Shown here piece after piece: positions 38,301 to 50,288 of a DNA stretch of 64,000 nucleotides. A program made the translations under genes and the position numbers. Origin of the DNA: Monarcha castaneiventris obscurior (Eukaryota; Chordata; Aves; Passeriformes; Monarchidae); assembly GCA_026261815.1 (NCBI GenBank), contig JAMPIT010000269.1, positions 1,676,501-1,740,500 of the forward strand. Direction: 5' to 3'. Positions within the stretch are counted from its first letter, which is position 1. Every line of letters begins with the position of its first letter. The notes beneath the pieces were generated by a model that was not told the DNA's origin, ran no database searches, and was given only the letters and a program-made list of their open reading frames with translations.

Positions 38301-40447
38301 TCAAGATATGAAACTCTGGGAAAAAGAACACAGCTTTGTGTTGTGAGTGCCTGGCCTAAAACCAGCACTTCCCCCTCTCCAGGAAAGCTCCCTTCCCCAT
38401 TTCTGTCTCATCTCAGATACACTTTGCATTACTCTTCTGTGGGTTAATCCGAGCAGTGATTTATTAACTTCTTCTGCCTGCAAGTGGGATAAAGGGAGTT
38501 CATAAGCAATTAATATTCATGTATTTCTAATCACTTAATACCACTGTGACTCTCCCTGCCCACATATGCCTAACGAGTCCAGGACTGACCAGCCCTCAGC
38601 TGACCTCACCACACAGCCCATCTGTCAAAAGGCAGCCTGGAAGGGAGGGATTTCCCTGCCACCAGCCACAGGCATGTCCTTGGCTGTGAGGGACACTCAA
38701 GGACAACCGCAGGTGCTGAGCAGGGTGGGACATGTCCCTGAACACTCTGAGAGACTTTTCCTACCGAGAATTGAAGAACTGACATGGGGTTCATAACCTT
38801 GTCACTGGGACACAAACTGCCATGCTGAGCAGAAGCACTTGGTCTGCACACTGAGGTATAAATATCTGAAGTGTCCTCCTCCTCAGGTGGGGACACAACA
38901 GGGCTTCTATCAAAAATGCCAATCACTTTGTCTCCTTCAGTGGGGTTTATTATGGCCTCCTGTGCCACACTCCGGTGCCAAGTCCCCTCCCTGCTCCAGA
39001 TCCATGGCCTCTGCACACGTCAGCTCAGCATCTCCAGGAATGGCTCATTGTGTCACAGGAGACCTCGTTTGCAATACCTTGTGCCATATGGTTGCGATTC
39101 TTCTCAGCAGTTTCAGTGACTGTAACACCTCAATGAAAACCAATTTGATCAGACTAACTCCAGTTTTTGAACATCCAGCACCAGCACTCACCTGACTTCT
39201 TGAAGGCCTATAATCACCTTTTCCAAAATTAACAGCTTCTGAAATCTCCATATTGCAGCACAAGAGAAGTGGCAACTGAGCACGTGCACGAACACCAAAT
39301 GCAAACAACAAGCCAAAAATTAAATGTCCTGATTTCCATGTTATGAATTATTTGTGGCTTTTGCTGCTGTCACTCTCCCATGGATTAACATCTCGTGTAA
39401 CACCTCCTGTTTTCGTCTGTTGTTTAATTTGTCTTGCAATAAAAAGAAAAAAAGCCTTTACTAATAATTAATGTGCTTTGAGCAACTCTGTCACTGCACT
39501 TACATCGAGGCATCTAAAGAAATGCAAAACTGCCTTTTGAAGTGCCTGTTGTCCCAGCACAACAAGACAATGGCTGAGCCTGTTCCATGAGTGCATTCTC
39601 CTCCCTGCTTTTATTGCCTTGAGATAGTCTGGGTGCTGGAGGCCACAGCAGGCAGGAAAAGGGCTGGGATGAGGCAGCCCGGGGCAATTCTGAGCTGCTG
39701 GCTCTCCCTGGCAGCCACAGACAGGACAGGACAACCCATCCCATGGTGATGACAGGACTCTCCGCAGCCCACCCTGAGCTGATGCAAGAGCCCAAATTCA
39801 CAGCCATGGGATCTGCAGCCTCAGCCTGTACCACCATCTGAACTTCCTTGCTGTCCCTCCACAGTCCCAGAGAGGTGGAGCAAGAGCAACATAATGGAGC
39901 CCAGATAATCCCATGTCCTGGAGGTCATGGTGGCGTGTCCCTACCCACAAAGAGCTCCCTATGAGCCGCATCTCCAGAGGACGTGTGCGCTACTTTCGGT
40001 TTTTCCCATTCTCCTGCCAAATCAAAGATGTTCCACGTCCCTCCAGCTGTGCTGCACATCTGCCACCTCTACCATGCTTCACCTTCCCTGCAGTTCTTGT
40101 TTGGTTTGGGGTTTATCCCAACTCCCTCCATTCCCTAAATCCTCTACAGCGTCAATTTGCTTCACTTCTGCACTGAGCCTTTGATGCATTTTGACACGCT
40201 TTATTGGAGCCTTGAAAATCAGAACAAGATTGTGTGTGGCATGAGCTGGGGAGCAGGAGAGATCCTGCACGTGGCTGCTGCATGTGTCAGCACAGAGAGG
40301 AGAGGTTGTGGAGAACAACAAGGGGGAGACAGAGCCTCAGTGCAGATGAGGCTCAACCTCAGCACCCCAAATGCCTAACTTCACACAATTTCCCCCAGTG
40401 TAAGCAGGCAAGTTGCTCATTTACTGGGGCTGACTTCTTGATAGAAG

Positions 40448-40576
40448 TGCCCAAGGGGCCAGGCTGGGCAGGGCTTGGAGAAACCTCAGCTTGTGAAAGG
40501 TGTCCCTGCCCATGGCAGGGAACTGGAACGAGATGATCTTTAAGGTCTTTTCTAACCCAAACCATTCTGGGATTCA
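40448..40576 (+). mobile_element. Truncated CR1 LINE 3' end
   Basis: GGCTTGGAGAAACCTCAGCT, then AAAGGTGTCCCTGCCCATGG, GAACGAGATGATCTTTAAGG and CTAACCCAAACCATTCTGGG form a diverged but colinear CR1 3' end, about 130 bp long. No coding capacity remains. Confidence 0.9.
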
Positions 40577-41929
40577 GCGTTTGCCAGGACTAAGAAAGGC
40601 ACAGTCACACAGCAACAGTGCCCTCTCAATGGATGGAGATGGTGTTTTTGAAAAGAGCCTCTCAGCTTTCATGCCACTGTGGGGAGGAAATTGCCAGAGA
40701 TGTCTCACTGAATTCCCAAGACTCACGAGCTCTGGGCTGGGGGAAAGCTGCCAGATGTTCCCATCTCCTCACCTAATCATCAAGGTACCATTTATATAAA
40801 TAGAACCAAGTAAGAAAACAGCCTGATGAACACATCAGGAAAAGCAGTGTTCTCTGGCAGAGGGAAGCCAGGACAGAGAGGCAGTGCCCTCCAGGCAGAA
40901 CAACAGTGGGGCCAAGTCTCCAGGTGTGCCCTGCAGCCCTTGCCTGCACCACACCAGGCAGCACAGCACCCACCTGACAGGGAAGCAAAAGCAAGAGACT
41001 CAAGTGTGGCACTAAAATCCAGACGGTGACTTTTTGACCTACTGCCTGTTTGATAGTGGGAACAAAAGGCAAGCAACAGAAATTACAGGCACATAGATTC
41101 AGAGAGCAGAGGACAGATCTGGGCATGCAGCGGAGACAAGCCCTCCATGCCCCAAACTGCCTCAGAGGAGATGAGGGAAGGACATTGCCAAGTTTAGAGG
41201 GAGCCATACTGCAATTCTGGGAGTAGCATCATTCCTTCCCTACAAATCCAAGTATCCCGTTAAGCACATGAAGTTTTCTAATTATTCACACTACATCATG
41301 TAGCAGGGTTTAATTGCAAACATGTGCTGATTTGAATAAAAATACATTTTAAAAAAAGAGATTGATATATTGTGACTGTTTTAATACAGTTTGTAGGAAC
41401 TCAAGGGAGAGCAATCACATTTCGTGCCTCCGGGTATTGATTCTGCGTCCTGCACACTTCAAGGACGGGGCTCGGTCACTCACTCCAGCATGGCCAGGTG
41501 GCACAGCTCAACTCTTAGCAGTGGGGACAGCCCGGAAACCTCCTGAAATAAGGGTTAAAGCAGACCTGTGCAGGCTTCGCAGAGACTACACTCAAGACAG
41601 AGGGGCTGCTGGAATCAGATGCAGAGGGGAGGGAGTCACCTGCATTGGGATGGCTAGCAAAGGAGGGACCCTGACCCGGGACCCAGCTACTGCAGGATTC
41701 CCCTTGACTAAGCCCTGGCCAAATCCCAGCCTGGGGAGGATGCCTCATCCAGCACAGCCTGGTCTGAAAGCCTGGCACCTGCTCCCGCTCGCCTCCACAT
41801 CCCACTGCTCTCCCTCCACACTCCCTCCCATCCCACCACCCAGGGCACGTTTTTGGCAGCTCTCAGTGCCCCTGGTCACGAGCACTGGCTGCTGCAGCCC
41901 CTTGAGGACCCAGGCTCCCCAGGGACCCT

Positions 41930-42170
41930 GCCGGGCGTCGCGGGGCCGGAGCACAGGGCGCAGCGAGGTGCTTTGCGGGCTCACACGCTGCAGAGCTGGG
42001 GTTCCCATGTGATGCTCATGGTTGCTACGGAAACGGTGGTTTCTCACAAAAAAACGCATAAATAGTCTCTGCGCTCCTCGAGCGTGGGCTCAGCCAGGCT
42101 GTGGGCACCCGGTACCAGGGGTCACTGCCGCCCGGCCCAGGCCCCGCGGCGCAAGGGCAGCAGACAGCGA
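41930..42170. promoter_or_regulatory. Small CpG-rich cluster with X-box-like and TATA-like motifs
   Basis: CpG density is raised relative to flanking intron. It contains GTTGCTACGGAAAC at 42021-42034, an RFX X-box-like imperfect inverted repeat with one mismatch per arm. About 25 bp later comes CATAAATA at 42057-42064, a plus-strand TATA-like element. It could be an internal or antisense promoter or an enhancer. No downstream gene is identified. Confidence 0.3.
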
Positions 42171-45100
42171 GTGGCTCTCGCACAACCCTTCTCCGCAGTT
42201 ACCATCAGGACAACACGTTTATTTTTGGATAAGCAGGACCTACTCTTTTCAGTGGCTCCCTAATAACACATAAAATGGCAGGAAGCAAGGCAAACTGAAT
42301 CCCAAGCCGGCAGCCCGTTGCCTCTGGTACTTTGCATAATCAGGGCTTGTCAGTCCCCATCAGCTTCAGCTCAGAAACCCAAGAGGAAAAGCCATGTAAG
42401 GTGGCAATGGACTTAGAAGAAGCCTCCAGAGAACAAATCTGTCCATCGCTGATGGGGGATTATTTTAATTCTGGATCCCTGATAAAAGCCTGCATGCTGG
42501 CCTAGCTGGCCAAGCTACAAAGCACCTCTTCCCAAAACCACAACCAGCTTCAGCAGCACGAACCCCAGATCAGTTTACTGTCGATGCTGACAGCACTAAA
42601 TGCTCCCTGCCCAGCAGAGGTTAACCAAGTTAGAGACAGCCAAGGCAGAGATTCTGCTGGTTATCCACAAGCTTTCAGCCGAGGTGTAGCAGGTGGGCTG
42701 AGCTCCTCTCCCCTCCCTAGGATGGTTCCTCTCCCACCCTGTATTTGCCAGCCAGAGATGACTCACCGAGTGCCACCTGGTGAGGATTTACAGGAGCTCG
42801 GGTGCCACAAAGGCAGCTGAGCAACCCTGGCTAGGAACCCTCCCTGCTTGTGATGACTGATGGACTCTGCCCTGCTACAGTAGAGCTTCTTGTCATCGGT
42901 GAAATGATGTAGAAACAAGATACCAGGAATGCAAATGTTTCCAGAGTCCCCCAGTTAGCACAGAGCAGCTAAACCTCTAGCCTCATTTAACTGCACATTC
43001 AAATTCCACATTCTCTAAAGGATATCAGCAGATTTCATTAAACTCCTTCTTATTATCATGTAATCTGTCAATTAGCTTTGTGAGCACCAGCAAACAACAA
43101 GGAGCTTTATCTTAAGTAAAATACAGAACATTTACATCCTACAGCATTTTCTTTATCTTTGCCCATCCTTGGTTTAAAAAAGAAAAAACAAACCCCTCCT
43201 TTTGTCTGCATTTGCTCTCTTCTAAGAAGCAGGAGCATCTCCCACTCTTGGCCACACTAAGCAGAAGCATGCTTGACTTTTGTGTCAGACCTGCCTTCCT
43301 TGTGCTTGGGAGCATCTCAGCAAGACACTTGGATAATTCATGTTTCATTTTTTCCTCTGGAAAAAAACACCATTCCATCCCTTACCAGTAGATGAGCAAT
43401 GAAAATGGTTCATCAATGCCCACTGCAGTGCTCCAGCCCCACGTGCCAAAGGGTCTCCAGAAATGCAAATTGTTCTGTTTTTGTGAGAAATTAAACTGCC
43501 ATTGCAGAAAGCCTGGAGCTGGGCATGCTCCGGGGTGGGCACTGGCTGCTCCTTTCAGAGACCAGCTCTGACTCATAGGTTTGGAAAGGTCTCCCTTTCC
43601 CTGCATAGTCTGACGACTCCAATTCCTACAGTATTTATTAGGCATCCCTGTGGTACTCAGAAGCAACAGAAAGGCATTAAAACAAGTTAATGTGTCTCAT
43701 GCATCAGTTTTCCAAGTGGAGTTTGCAGGTTATCCTGCAACCACGGCTGTCAGCCTTACAGCCTGGCTAGGCGGAAAAAAGGCTCAAAAATGCTTCTCGT
43801 ATGTTCTGCAAAACCAAAAACATCCCAGCTGCTTTGTAATGACCTTTCTTAGCCACTGTCAGAGCAGAGCACTACAAATTGGCTCCTCACATCCCTCTGT
43901 CTTCACTACCCTGTCCCCAGATGTGGGGATCTGCTGGGACCTCCCAGCCTGTGCCCCCGGGAGCAGGTGAGGGGAGCAGCCCGACACCCCCCCACAAAGG
44001 CACAGCAAGCTGCAAGTGCAGTAAAACCCTCTGATAAAGAGAAAATAACAGGTCCCCACACTCTGTGTGGCTCCTGTCCCTGCCAGACTACCATGAACTA
44101 CAGCTGCGTGCTTGAAAATTAGACGGATTAATTATTGCTACAATTAGTAGTATCGTGAATCATCTCTGGTGGCAGGAAATAATATTGTCATAAACTTGTC
44201 TAATTGCTCAGTATTTTCAAATGAGCAGTTGAATCTGCAGTTATCATCTTGATGCTTTCACTAGTGACATTGTAGGATGGAAAACACAGAATTGATTAAT
44301 TAGTTTTCATTTTAAGTCGAACTAAACTCTGGCTTCCCTCCGCCACGTGCTGTCACTGCAGCCAAGACTGAAGCTCGGAGGTGGCAAGCACAGAAGTGGA
44401 AGACACCACCAGTGTCCCGAGATACAGGGTTACAGCTGAGAGCAGGGGAACTGCCAGCCTGAGCACCCTCGTCACACATCGAGGCCACAAGAGTTTCTGC
44501 CTATAACACAATCAGCTCACATGTGCTTATTACGTACCAAATAATAGAGGGGCTTGTGCAGCGTTCTGTACAACAGCGGGTTTAACCGGCTAATTTATGG
44601 TTTCAAATGCAGTGGGTGTTCAATTCCATCCCGTTCCTGGGGGTTTCTGACAAGCCACTCTAGGTGCTGCAGATCCAGCACTCCAAGCTCTTCCCATTTT
44701 CTCGGTGAATTTTGAAACCAGAGCATGTCTCACCTTCACAGCTCGCTGCTGGGTGTCATGTCTCTGGCTGCATCCTTCAAGTCAGCTTTAAATACCAATG
44801 TCTCACTTCACCACCAGGTCCACCCACTGTTTTTAAGTGGCTGGATCAAATTTAGGAGCAGTTTTGAGTTCACAGAGTGGTTCCCCATGTCTCCTCATGT
44901 TCATGTCACTTTCTGAGAGCTGTGCATGCAGCTCCATCACACCCAGCTCATGGGAAGCAGGGACCTTGCTCAGGTGCCCTTTGTGACACACACAAGTAAC
45001 ATGTATGTGATATAAAAGTAGGAGACAAGTGACACCTCTAAGGCCTCAAGTGCTGACGCTGATAGACTGGAAAGGTTTATTTATACTCTCCCACCTTCAG

Positions 45101-48100
45101 GATTTGTTTCACCAACAAAGATGAATTGGCAAAAACCAGGTCTAAGCTTAACTATACCTTCTACACCATCTCCCTTTAAATGAGGCAAAGTAAATATATT
45201 TCTGCTTCAGAATTAAGAGCAGCAATATTCTTCTCCCCTATCACTTTCTAAATGAAGCTCCTGAAAACCCTTTTTGAAGCTTCCCAGATTCATTTCCAGA
45301 CCTGCTCCCCGCTGTGCTCAGGAGAAATGGATTAAACAAGTCTTTTGAAGAGCAGCTGCCCATAAGCTGCTCTGGGGACAGCTCAGCTCAGCTTTTTCCG
45401 TGTCTCCTGGAAGCAGGACAGCCACCAAAACTCCCAGAGCCAAACCTCCATGTACAGGCAAAATGCTGCCATTGGGTGAGCACTGCATCTGAGTCCCAGA
45501 CAGCCAGGGCTGGTGAAGTCACCCACGCCCCTGACAGCACCGTAAAGGCCTAAAACCTGTCAAGCACTGCAACAACAGGCAAGTTTTGATATTGCAAATA
45601 TTCATCTCCAGCCATTTCTAGTTAATGAAACAAAGCAAACTGTCGAGGAAAATGGGAACATTACAGTAAAAACAACAACAAATTAAACTCAAATGCAATT
45701 AGAAAGTAATTAGGGATCTATCCTCTGGGAGCATTTTAGAACTCTGGATCTTTCTCGAAATCTGATCCCTCTGCAACTTTATTCCTTTCTAGTTAATAAG
45801 GAAGAAGTGAGTGGCGTGGCTCCCCCCGGTTCCCTAAAAAATGCCATCTTCTGCTCTGCAGGAGCAGGAAGCGGTGGCAGGTAAAGCGTTCACACCTCCG
45901 GGCTGAGGAAAATGCAGGTGTCAGCAGAACAGGGTGCAAAGGGAGAACAGAAACCACTGCCTGCATCTGCTGCAAGGTGACCAGAAACACAAAGACCCAA
46001 ATGCTCTTGTGCACGAGCCAGGCTGAGCAGGCACAAGCCGACAGCAGAGCATGAGCCACCTCAGAAAACCCTTTGTTTTTCTGTGCACGGCTCTGATACA
46101 AGCCACAACCCAGAAAAATATATATATTTAATACCTCTTGACTTTTAAAATGTACTCACAAACATACTCCTATACATGCCTTAACTAAACCTCTCAAGCT
46201 TGCTGCAGGACAGAGCAGGGCAGCCTTTGGACATCAGTCCCTGCAGTGCCCCAGGCAGGGCACAGTGAGCCCTCAGCGCCCACAGGTGCCCCACAACCTG
46301 CACACTGCCTGGACTGCCTCCCTGCACCCCAGCAGCTTTGCAAAGGAGCGTTTGGCAGGGCAGACACGGTTTGGCAGAGGGCAAGGGACATGAAGTGTGG
46401 TAACAATAAAGCATTCAGGAAATCGCACGAGAACTGAAACAAAGAGGCAAAGATGCACTGTCCCATTCAGCCATTTCTCCATCCACGCTCATCCACACGG
46501 TGCCTGAGGGTTACAGCAAAGCCTGGCGCTGTTAAACCTTCCTCTGGGGGATGCAGACACAGTGAACACTCTCTTCAGAGGGTGAGGTGGTACGGCACGA
46601 AGAAAAGCTTTCTCTCCATTCCCTGAGGCTGCTGCTATTCCTGGGGGCAGCCGCGTCTGCATTTCACAGCTCCAGTACTTCTCAGCAAGGGGTGTTTTTC
46701 ATGCTTCGAAAGGAATAATAAAGCTGTGTCCTGCCATATGTGCTGCTACCTGCCCAGCAGATGCCAGGGAGATAACCCCTTCCACGTTCAGTGGAGGAAG
46801 GCACCTGTGCAATGAAGGGAGGTGAGAACCTTGACCTTCAACTGTTTCTGTGCCCAAATCTGCCCTTGGGACACCCAGAGCCCTGTTCTGGCCTAGAAAT
46901 TGGCCCAGTTCTGATCTCTCAAACCAGTTCTGGATCTCAAGTCACACCTCCTTCCTTGGGAGCTTAACCCAGATAAAGTGAGAACCCCAGATTCGAAAGT
47001 GCCCAGGGCAACAGTGCAAGGACCAGCCAGGACCAACCCCAGGACCCCTCTCAGACCCCACAGCCATTTCCTACAGGGTTTGAAGAGCCCTCCCAATCGT
47101 GAAAGAACACCTGGCAACGGAAAAGAGTATGATTAGAGACTCATGGGTCTCAAAAAGATGCCAACTCTTGGTCAAAAGTTGCTTCTTGCAAAGGAATAAT
47201 TCTCAGCAAATCCTCGCTATTGTCGCCTGCACTTAACCACTGACATAAGGCATGAGGGCTGTCTGTTGGGAGGCTTGGGGATCTTTCCTCCCTCCCCTGC
47301 AGGGAGGAATTACAAATCCACCACCAGCCCAGCCCAGCCATCAGCATTCCCAGGTAAATCCCCAGCATGAAAAGGGGGAGAGGTGGTGCAGAAGCCATAA
47401 ATCCCCAGAGAGAGGAAGCCAGCTGCTCCTTGTGAGCAAGGTGCTCAGTCAGCAAGGACCAACTGGCTGCACCAATTCCTCTGCAAACTGGAAGGAGCAA
47501 ATAAAACAAATCCAGGCAAATATCAGCAAAACAACTCCTTACACAGACATCTTTTCAAGTGGGGACAGTCAGCAATGCTGCGAATAGCTGGGGAGGCCTC
47601 TCAGGGTGCAGCACACCTGGAGAAGTGAAAGGCAGCAGCACTGTACCTCCTCTGCGCCGTCCACGGCAGGAGAAGGCAGAAAAGCCCAAGGGAGGAAGGC
47701 TGGATGCAGAAGAAAAGTTAAGACTGAGCAACTCAGTGCCAAGGGAAATGACTTCTGAAACACCCCAGCCAGCCAGGCACACGCAGAACCATGGTGCAAT
47801 GTATGGACAAGGATCAATTATTTGGAGTGACTCAGAAGTGACTAAGAATGATCAGATAAAATCGATTGTGAGGGCTGGAAATCACCCCAAATTTTGAAAC
47901 AGTCCCACCTCAGGATGTGGTGGCATCCGAAGGCAGGATCCTCCCCAGGGACAGGGATGCAGGAGGTGCTGGTACAGGGACACTTGCATCAGAAGGTTTA
48001 TAACATACACTTCCACACTGTTCTGGGAGTAATAAAGGATTCCTGACCTCCTGCTTCTGATAAAAAAAAAGGGGGAAAGACCCATTTGTACTCTAGAAAG

Positions 48101-49521
48101 CTCCTGAGCCACCTCTCCTTCTTGTCCCTTCCTACAGTAGATGAGTCACTGTCTAGAACCTTTAGCAAAACACCTCTTATTGTTTATCAGGTCCCTGCTG
48201 TTCCCTGCCCCACAGCACAGTGCAGTGTCAGGCAATGCTCCAGGTCACCATCCCCTTCCTGTGGAATGACGAGAGCCCCAAAGCTGAAGCCCCTCTGCCC
48301 AGCGTCCCCCTTTCCAAGCTGCTCCTCCCCAAGACCATCCCCCTGCTCACCGTTCACCTCTCACCTTCCGGGGCCGGTGGTTGTGTTTTGCAGAGGGATT
48401 GCACGTGCTCCTGCAAGAGCAAACAGCACAACCTCATGCAGAAAATGCAAACTGATGATTTTTAACTCAACGCTCCGCAAATCTTGTTCTTCACCAAATA
48501 TCACACACTCAGGTCACTTCAGCATCGAGGGAGGTTAAAAGGAGTGTGTGGCCGCCTCAGGGGCAGCCACCCAAGCATGATTAGCATCAGGAACCAGGGG
48601 GGCACTGCCCAAGTCCAGCATCACTAACTGAGGTATACGAAATACTAGCAAACCAGACAGCTCAAGGGTCATTTGCCAGAGATCCTTCACACAGCCCAAA
48701 GCAGGTGTAAGCTCGCTCACGCTGTGTCAGGGACAGCTTTGGCTGGGCTCTGACCTGCGGACACCCCCGGTGCAACACGTGGGGCCAGGCAGCCCCAGGG
48801 CGCTGCTCGGGCCGATCCGGAGCAGCCGCTGCAGTCGCCCGGGGCTGCTCCCAGGGACGGCGGCGCCGGCCCGCGGCTCAGCTGCCTCCACGCAACCGTG
48901 CCTTTGCTCCTCAAGCCCTGATGGTTTAGGAAGTTCTCCAAACTTCCCAAACAACACAGGCTTGTTTTGCTGCATCTACAGACATCCACGCTCGTATCCC
49001 AAGAGCCCCGGGAGCTCCCGTTCCCACGCCGGACCATGGGGACGCCCGTGCGGAGCTCATTCCGGCGAGGAGCCCCGAGCTGCAGCAACCACCAGCACAG
49101 GGGCTGCTTCCCGACAGTCCCGCACCCAGAGGCCTGGCTGCCTCCGGCCGCCGCCTCACAGGTGAATGCAGCATTCCGCAAAAACTCCGCCGGGAAAACA
49201 CTCCAAGGCTTGGCGCGGGTCTGGACCCCTCGCAGGGCGTGCGCCAGTCACCACCGACCAACGCCGCGGTCTGGGGGTGGCACCGGGGCAGAGCCGCCCG
49301 CTCCCTGACGGGTCGGACCCGCATCCCGGCTCCATCCGCAACAGCGCTGGCATCGCCCGAACCGCCCCGGCCGCCGCTCCCAGCCGGTACCGGCTCGCCT
49401 CCCACGGCCCGCACTGACACCGCTATTAACAGGCCCCGGTTCCTCTGCAAACTTTCCTCCAACTCCCATCAACAGATCCCCGCAGCAGCCCCCACGCGAG
49501 CCGGCGGGTCGGTGCCAGTAC

Positions 49522-49680
49522 CTTCGGGTCCGGCCGGTGCCTCCGGGGGCGACGGCCAGTGACTCCCGGGCCGGTGCCTCGGGCGCGGAGGGGCCGCTCC
49601 AGGCGGGCGCCGGGACCGCTCCCCCGGGATCCGGGGCCGCCGCAGCCGCAGCTCCGGCTCCCGCCGCTCCGGCGAACCCA
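49522..49680 (-). other. ZMAT4: Predicted untranslated exon 1 of ZMAT4
   Basis: The donor CCGAAG followed by GTACTGG ends at 49522 within the CpG island, 60-150 nt downstream of the GC and CCAAT boxes. Splicing it to the acceptor abutting the ATG would place an A at position -3, a favourable start context. The 5' boundary is a guess. Other weak donors exist in the island (near 49901, 49385, 48717). Confidence 0.3.
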
Positions 49681-49780
49681 GGCCGAGTGCGGCGGGGGGC
49701 GGCGGGCGGGGCCGGGCCGGGGCCGCGGCTCCTCCCCGGCAGCGCCATTGGCTCGGCCGCGCTCCGCAGGCCCGCCCGCC

Positions 49781-49945
49781 CCGCAGCCCCCGGCCCCACG
49801 GCTCCGCAGCCCCCGGCCCCACGGCTCCGCAGCCCCCGGCCCCGCAGCCCCGGGCCCCCGGCCCCGCGGCCCCCGGCCCCGCAGCCCCCGGCCTCACGGC
49901 CCCGCAGCCCCCGGCCCCGCAGCCCCCGGCCCCGCAGCCCCCGCC
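49781..49945. repeat. C-rich minisatellite beside the candidate promoter
   Basis: Repeats of CCGCAGCCCCCGGCC, with two early copies lengthened by a CCCACGGCT-type insert. This gives roughly ten copies of 15-23 bp. On the minus strand (the ZMAT4 sense strand) it is a succession of G runs of four to five, so G-quadruplex formation is plausible. The repeat, not coding constraint, explains the long open frames in this interval. Confidence 0.85.
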
Positions 49946-50039
49946 GCGGGCAGGCCGGGGCAGAGCGGAGCCGTCCGCTCTGGCCGCCACCCGGGGGACA
50001 GGTCTGACACGGGCAGAGAGCGCCAGGGCGCGAGAAGAC

Positions 50040-50288
50040 GTCTTTGAACAGAAAGAAGGAAGGTTTGAATTAGGTGTGTGAAGAGATTCCTCCCTGTGAG
50101 GGTGGCGAGGCCCTGGCACAGGTTGCCCAGAGAACCTGTGGCTGCCCCATCCCCGGAGATGCCTAAGGACAGGTTAGCCGGGACTTGGAACAGCCTGGTC
50201 TAGTGGAAGGTGTCCCTGCCCATGTCAGGGGGTTGGAACTGGGTGATCTCTACTATCCTTTCCAACCCAAGCCGTTCCGTGAGTCGGT
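50040..50288 (+). mobile_element. CR1 LINE 3' end, about 250 bp
   Basis: Colinear with avian CR1 3' ends: CCTCCCTGTGAGGGTGGCGA, GGCACAGGTTGCCCAGAGAA, CAGCCTGGTCTAGTGGAAGG, then CCTTTCCAACCCAAGCCGTT. It is the longest CR1 fragment seen with this orientation and it directly abuts the CpG island. 5'-truncated and non-coding. Confidence 0.93.

Larger units (their letters stand above)
35340..49521 (-). other. ZMAT4: Probable ZMAT4 intron 1 (between untranslated exon 1 and the ATG exon)
   Basis: The 3' border is firm: a pyrimidine tract and AACAG directly before the ATG. The 5' border depends on the exon 1 prediction at 49522. It contains one CR1 3' end (40448-40576) and a small CpG cluster with X-box and TATA-like elements (41930-42170). 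No coding sequence is recognised. Confidence 0.5.
48725..50045. promoter_or_regulatory. ZMAT4: CpG island, best candidate ZMAT4 promoter
   Basis: About 1.3 kb of strongly GC-rich, CpG-dense DNA, the largest such block in the window. It has a GC box GGGCGGGGCC at 49704-49713, further GC boxes (CCCGCCCGCCCC) at 49771-49782, and a CCAAT box on the minus strand at 49751-49747. A CCAAT box in that orientation would suit a minus-strand start at roughly 49650-49690. It is the nearest large island upstream of the ATG exon. Assignment to ZMAT4 is inferred from position and orientation only; a divergent transcript is also possible. Confidence 0.55.

Noticed and set aside
41362..42012. 216-codon plus-strand open frame
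   Set aside because: Open because of rising GC content toward the CpG cluster; no homology or coding pattern seen.
49469..50119. Long proline/glycine/alanine-rich frames on both strands
   Set aside because: Caused by CpG island composition and the C-rich minisatellite.
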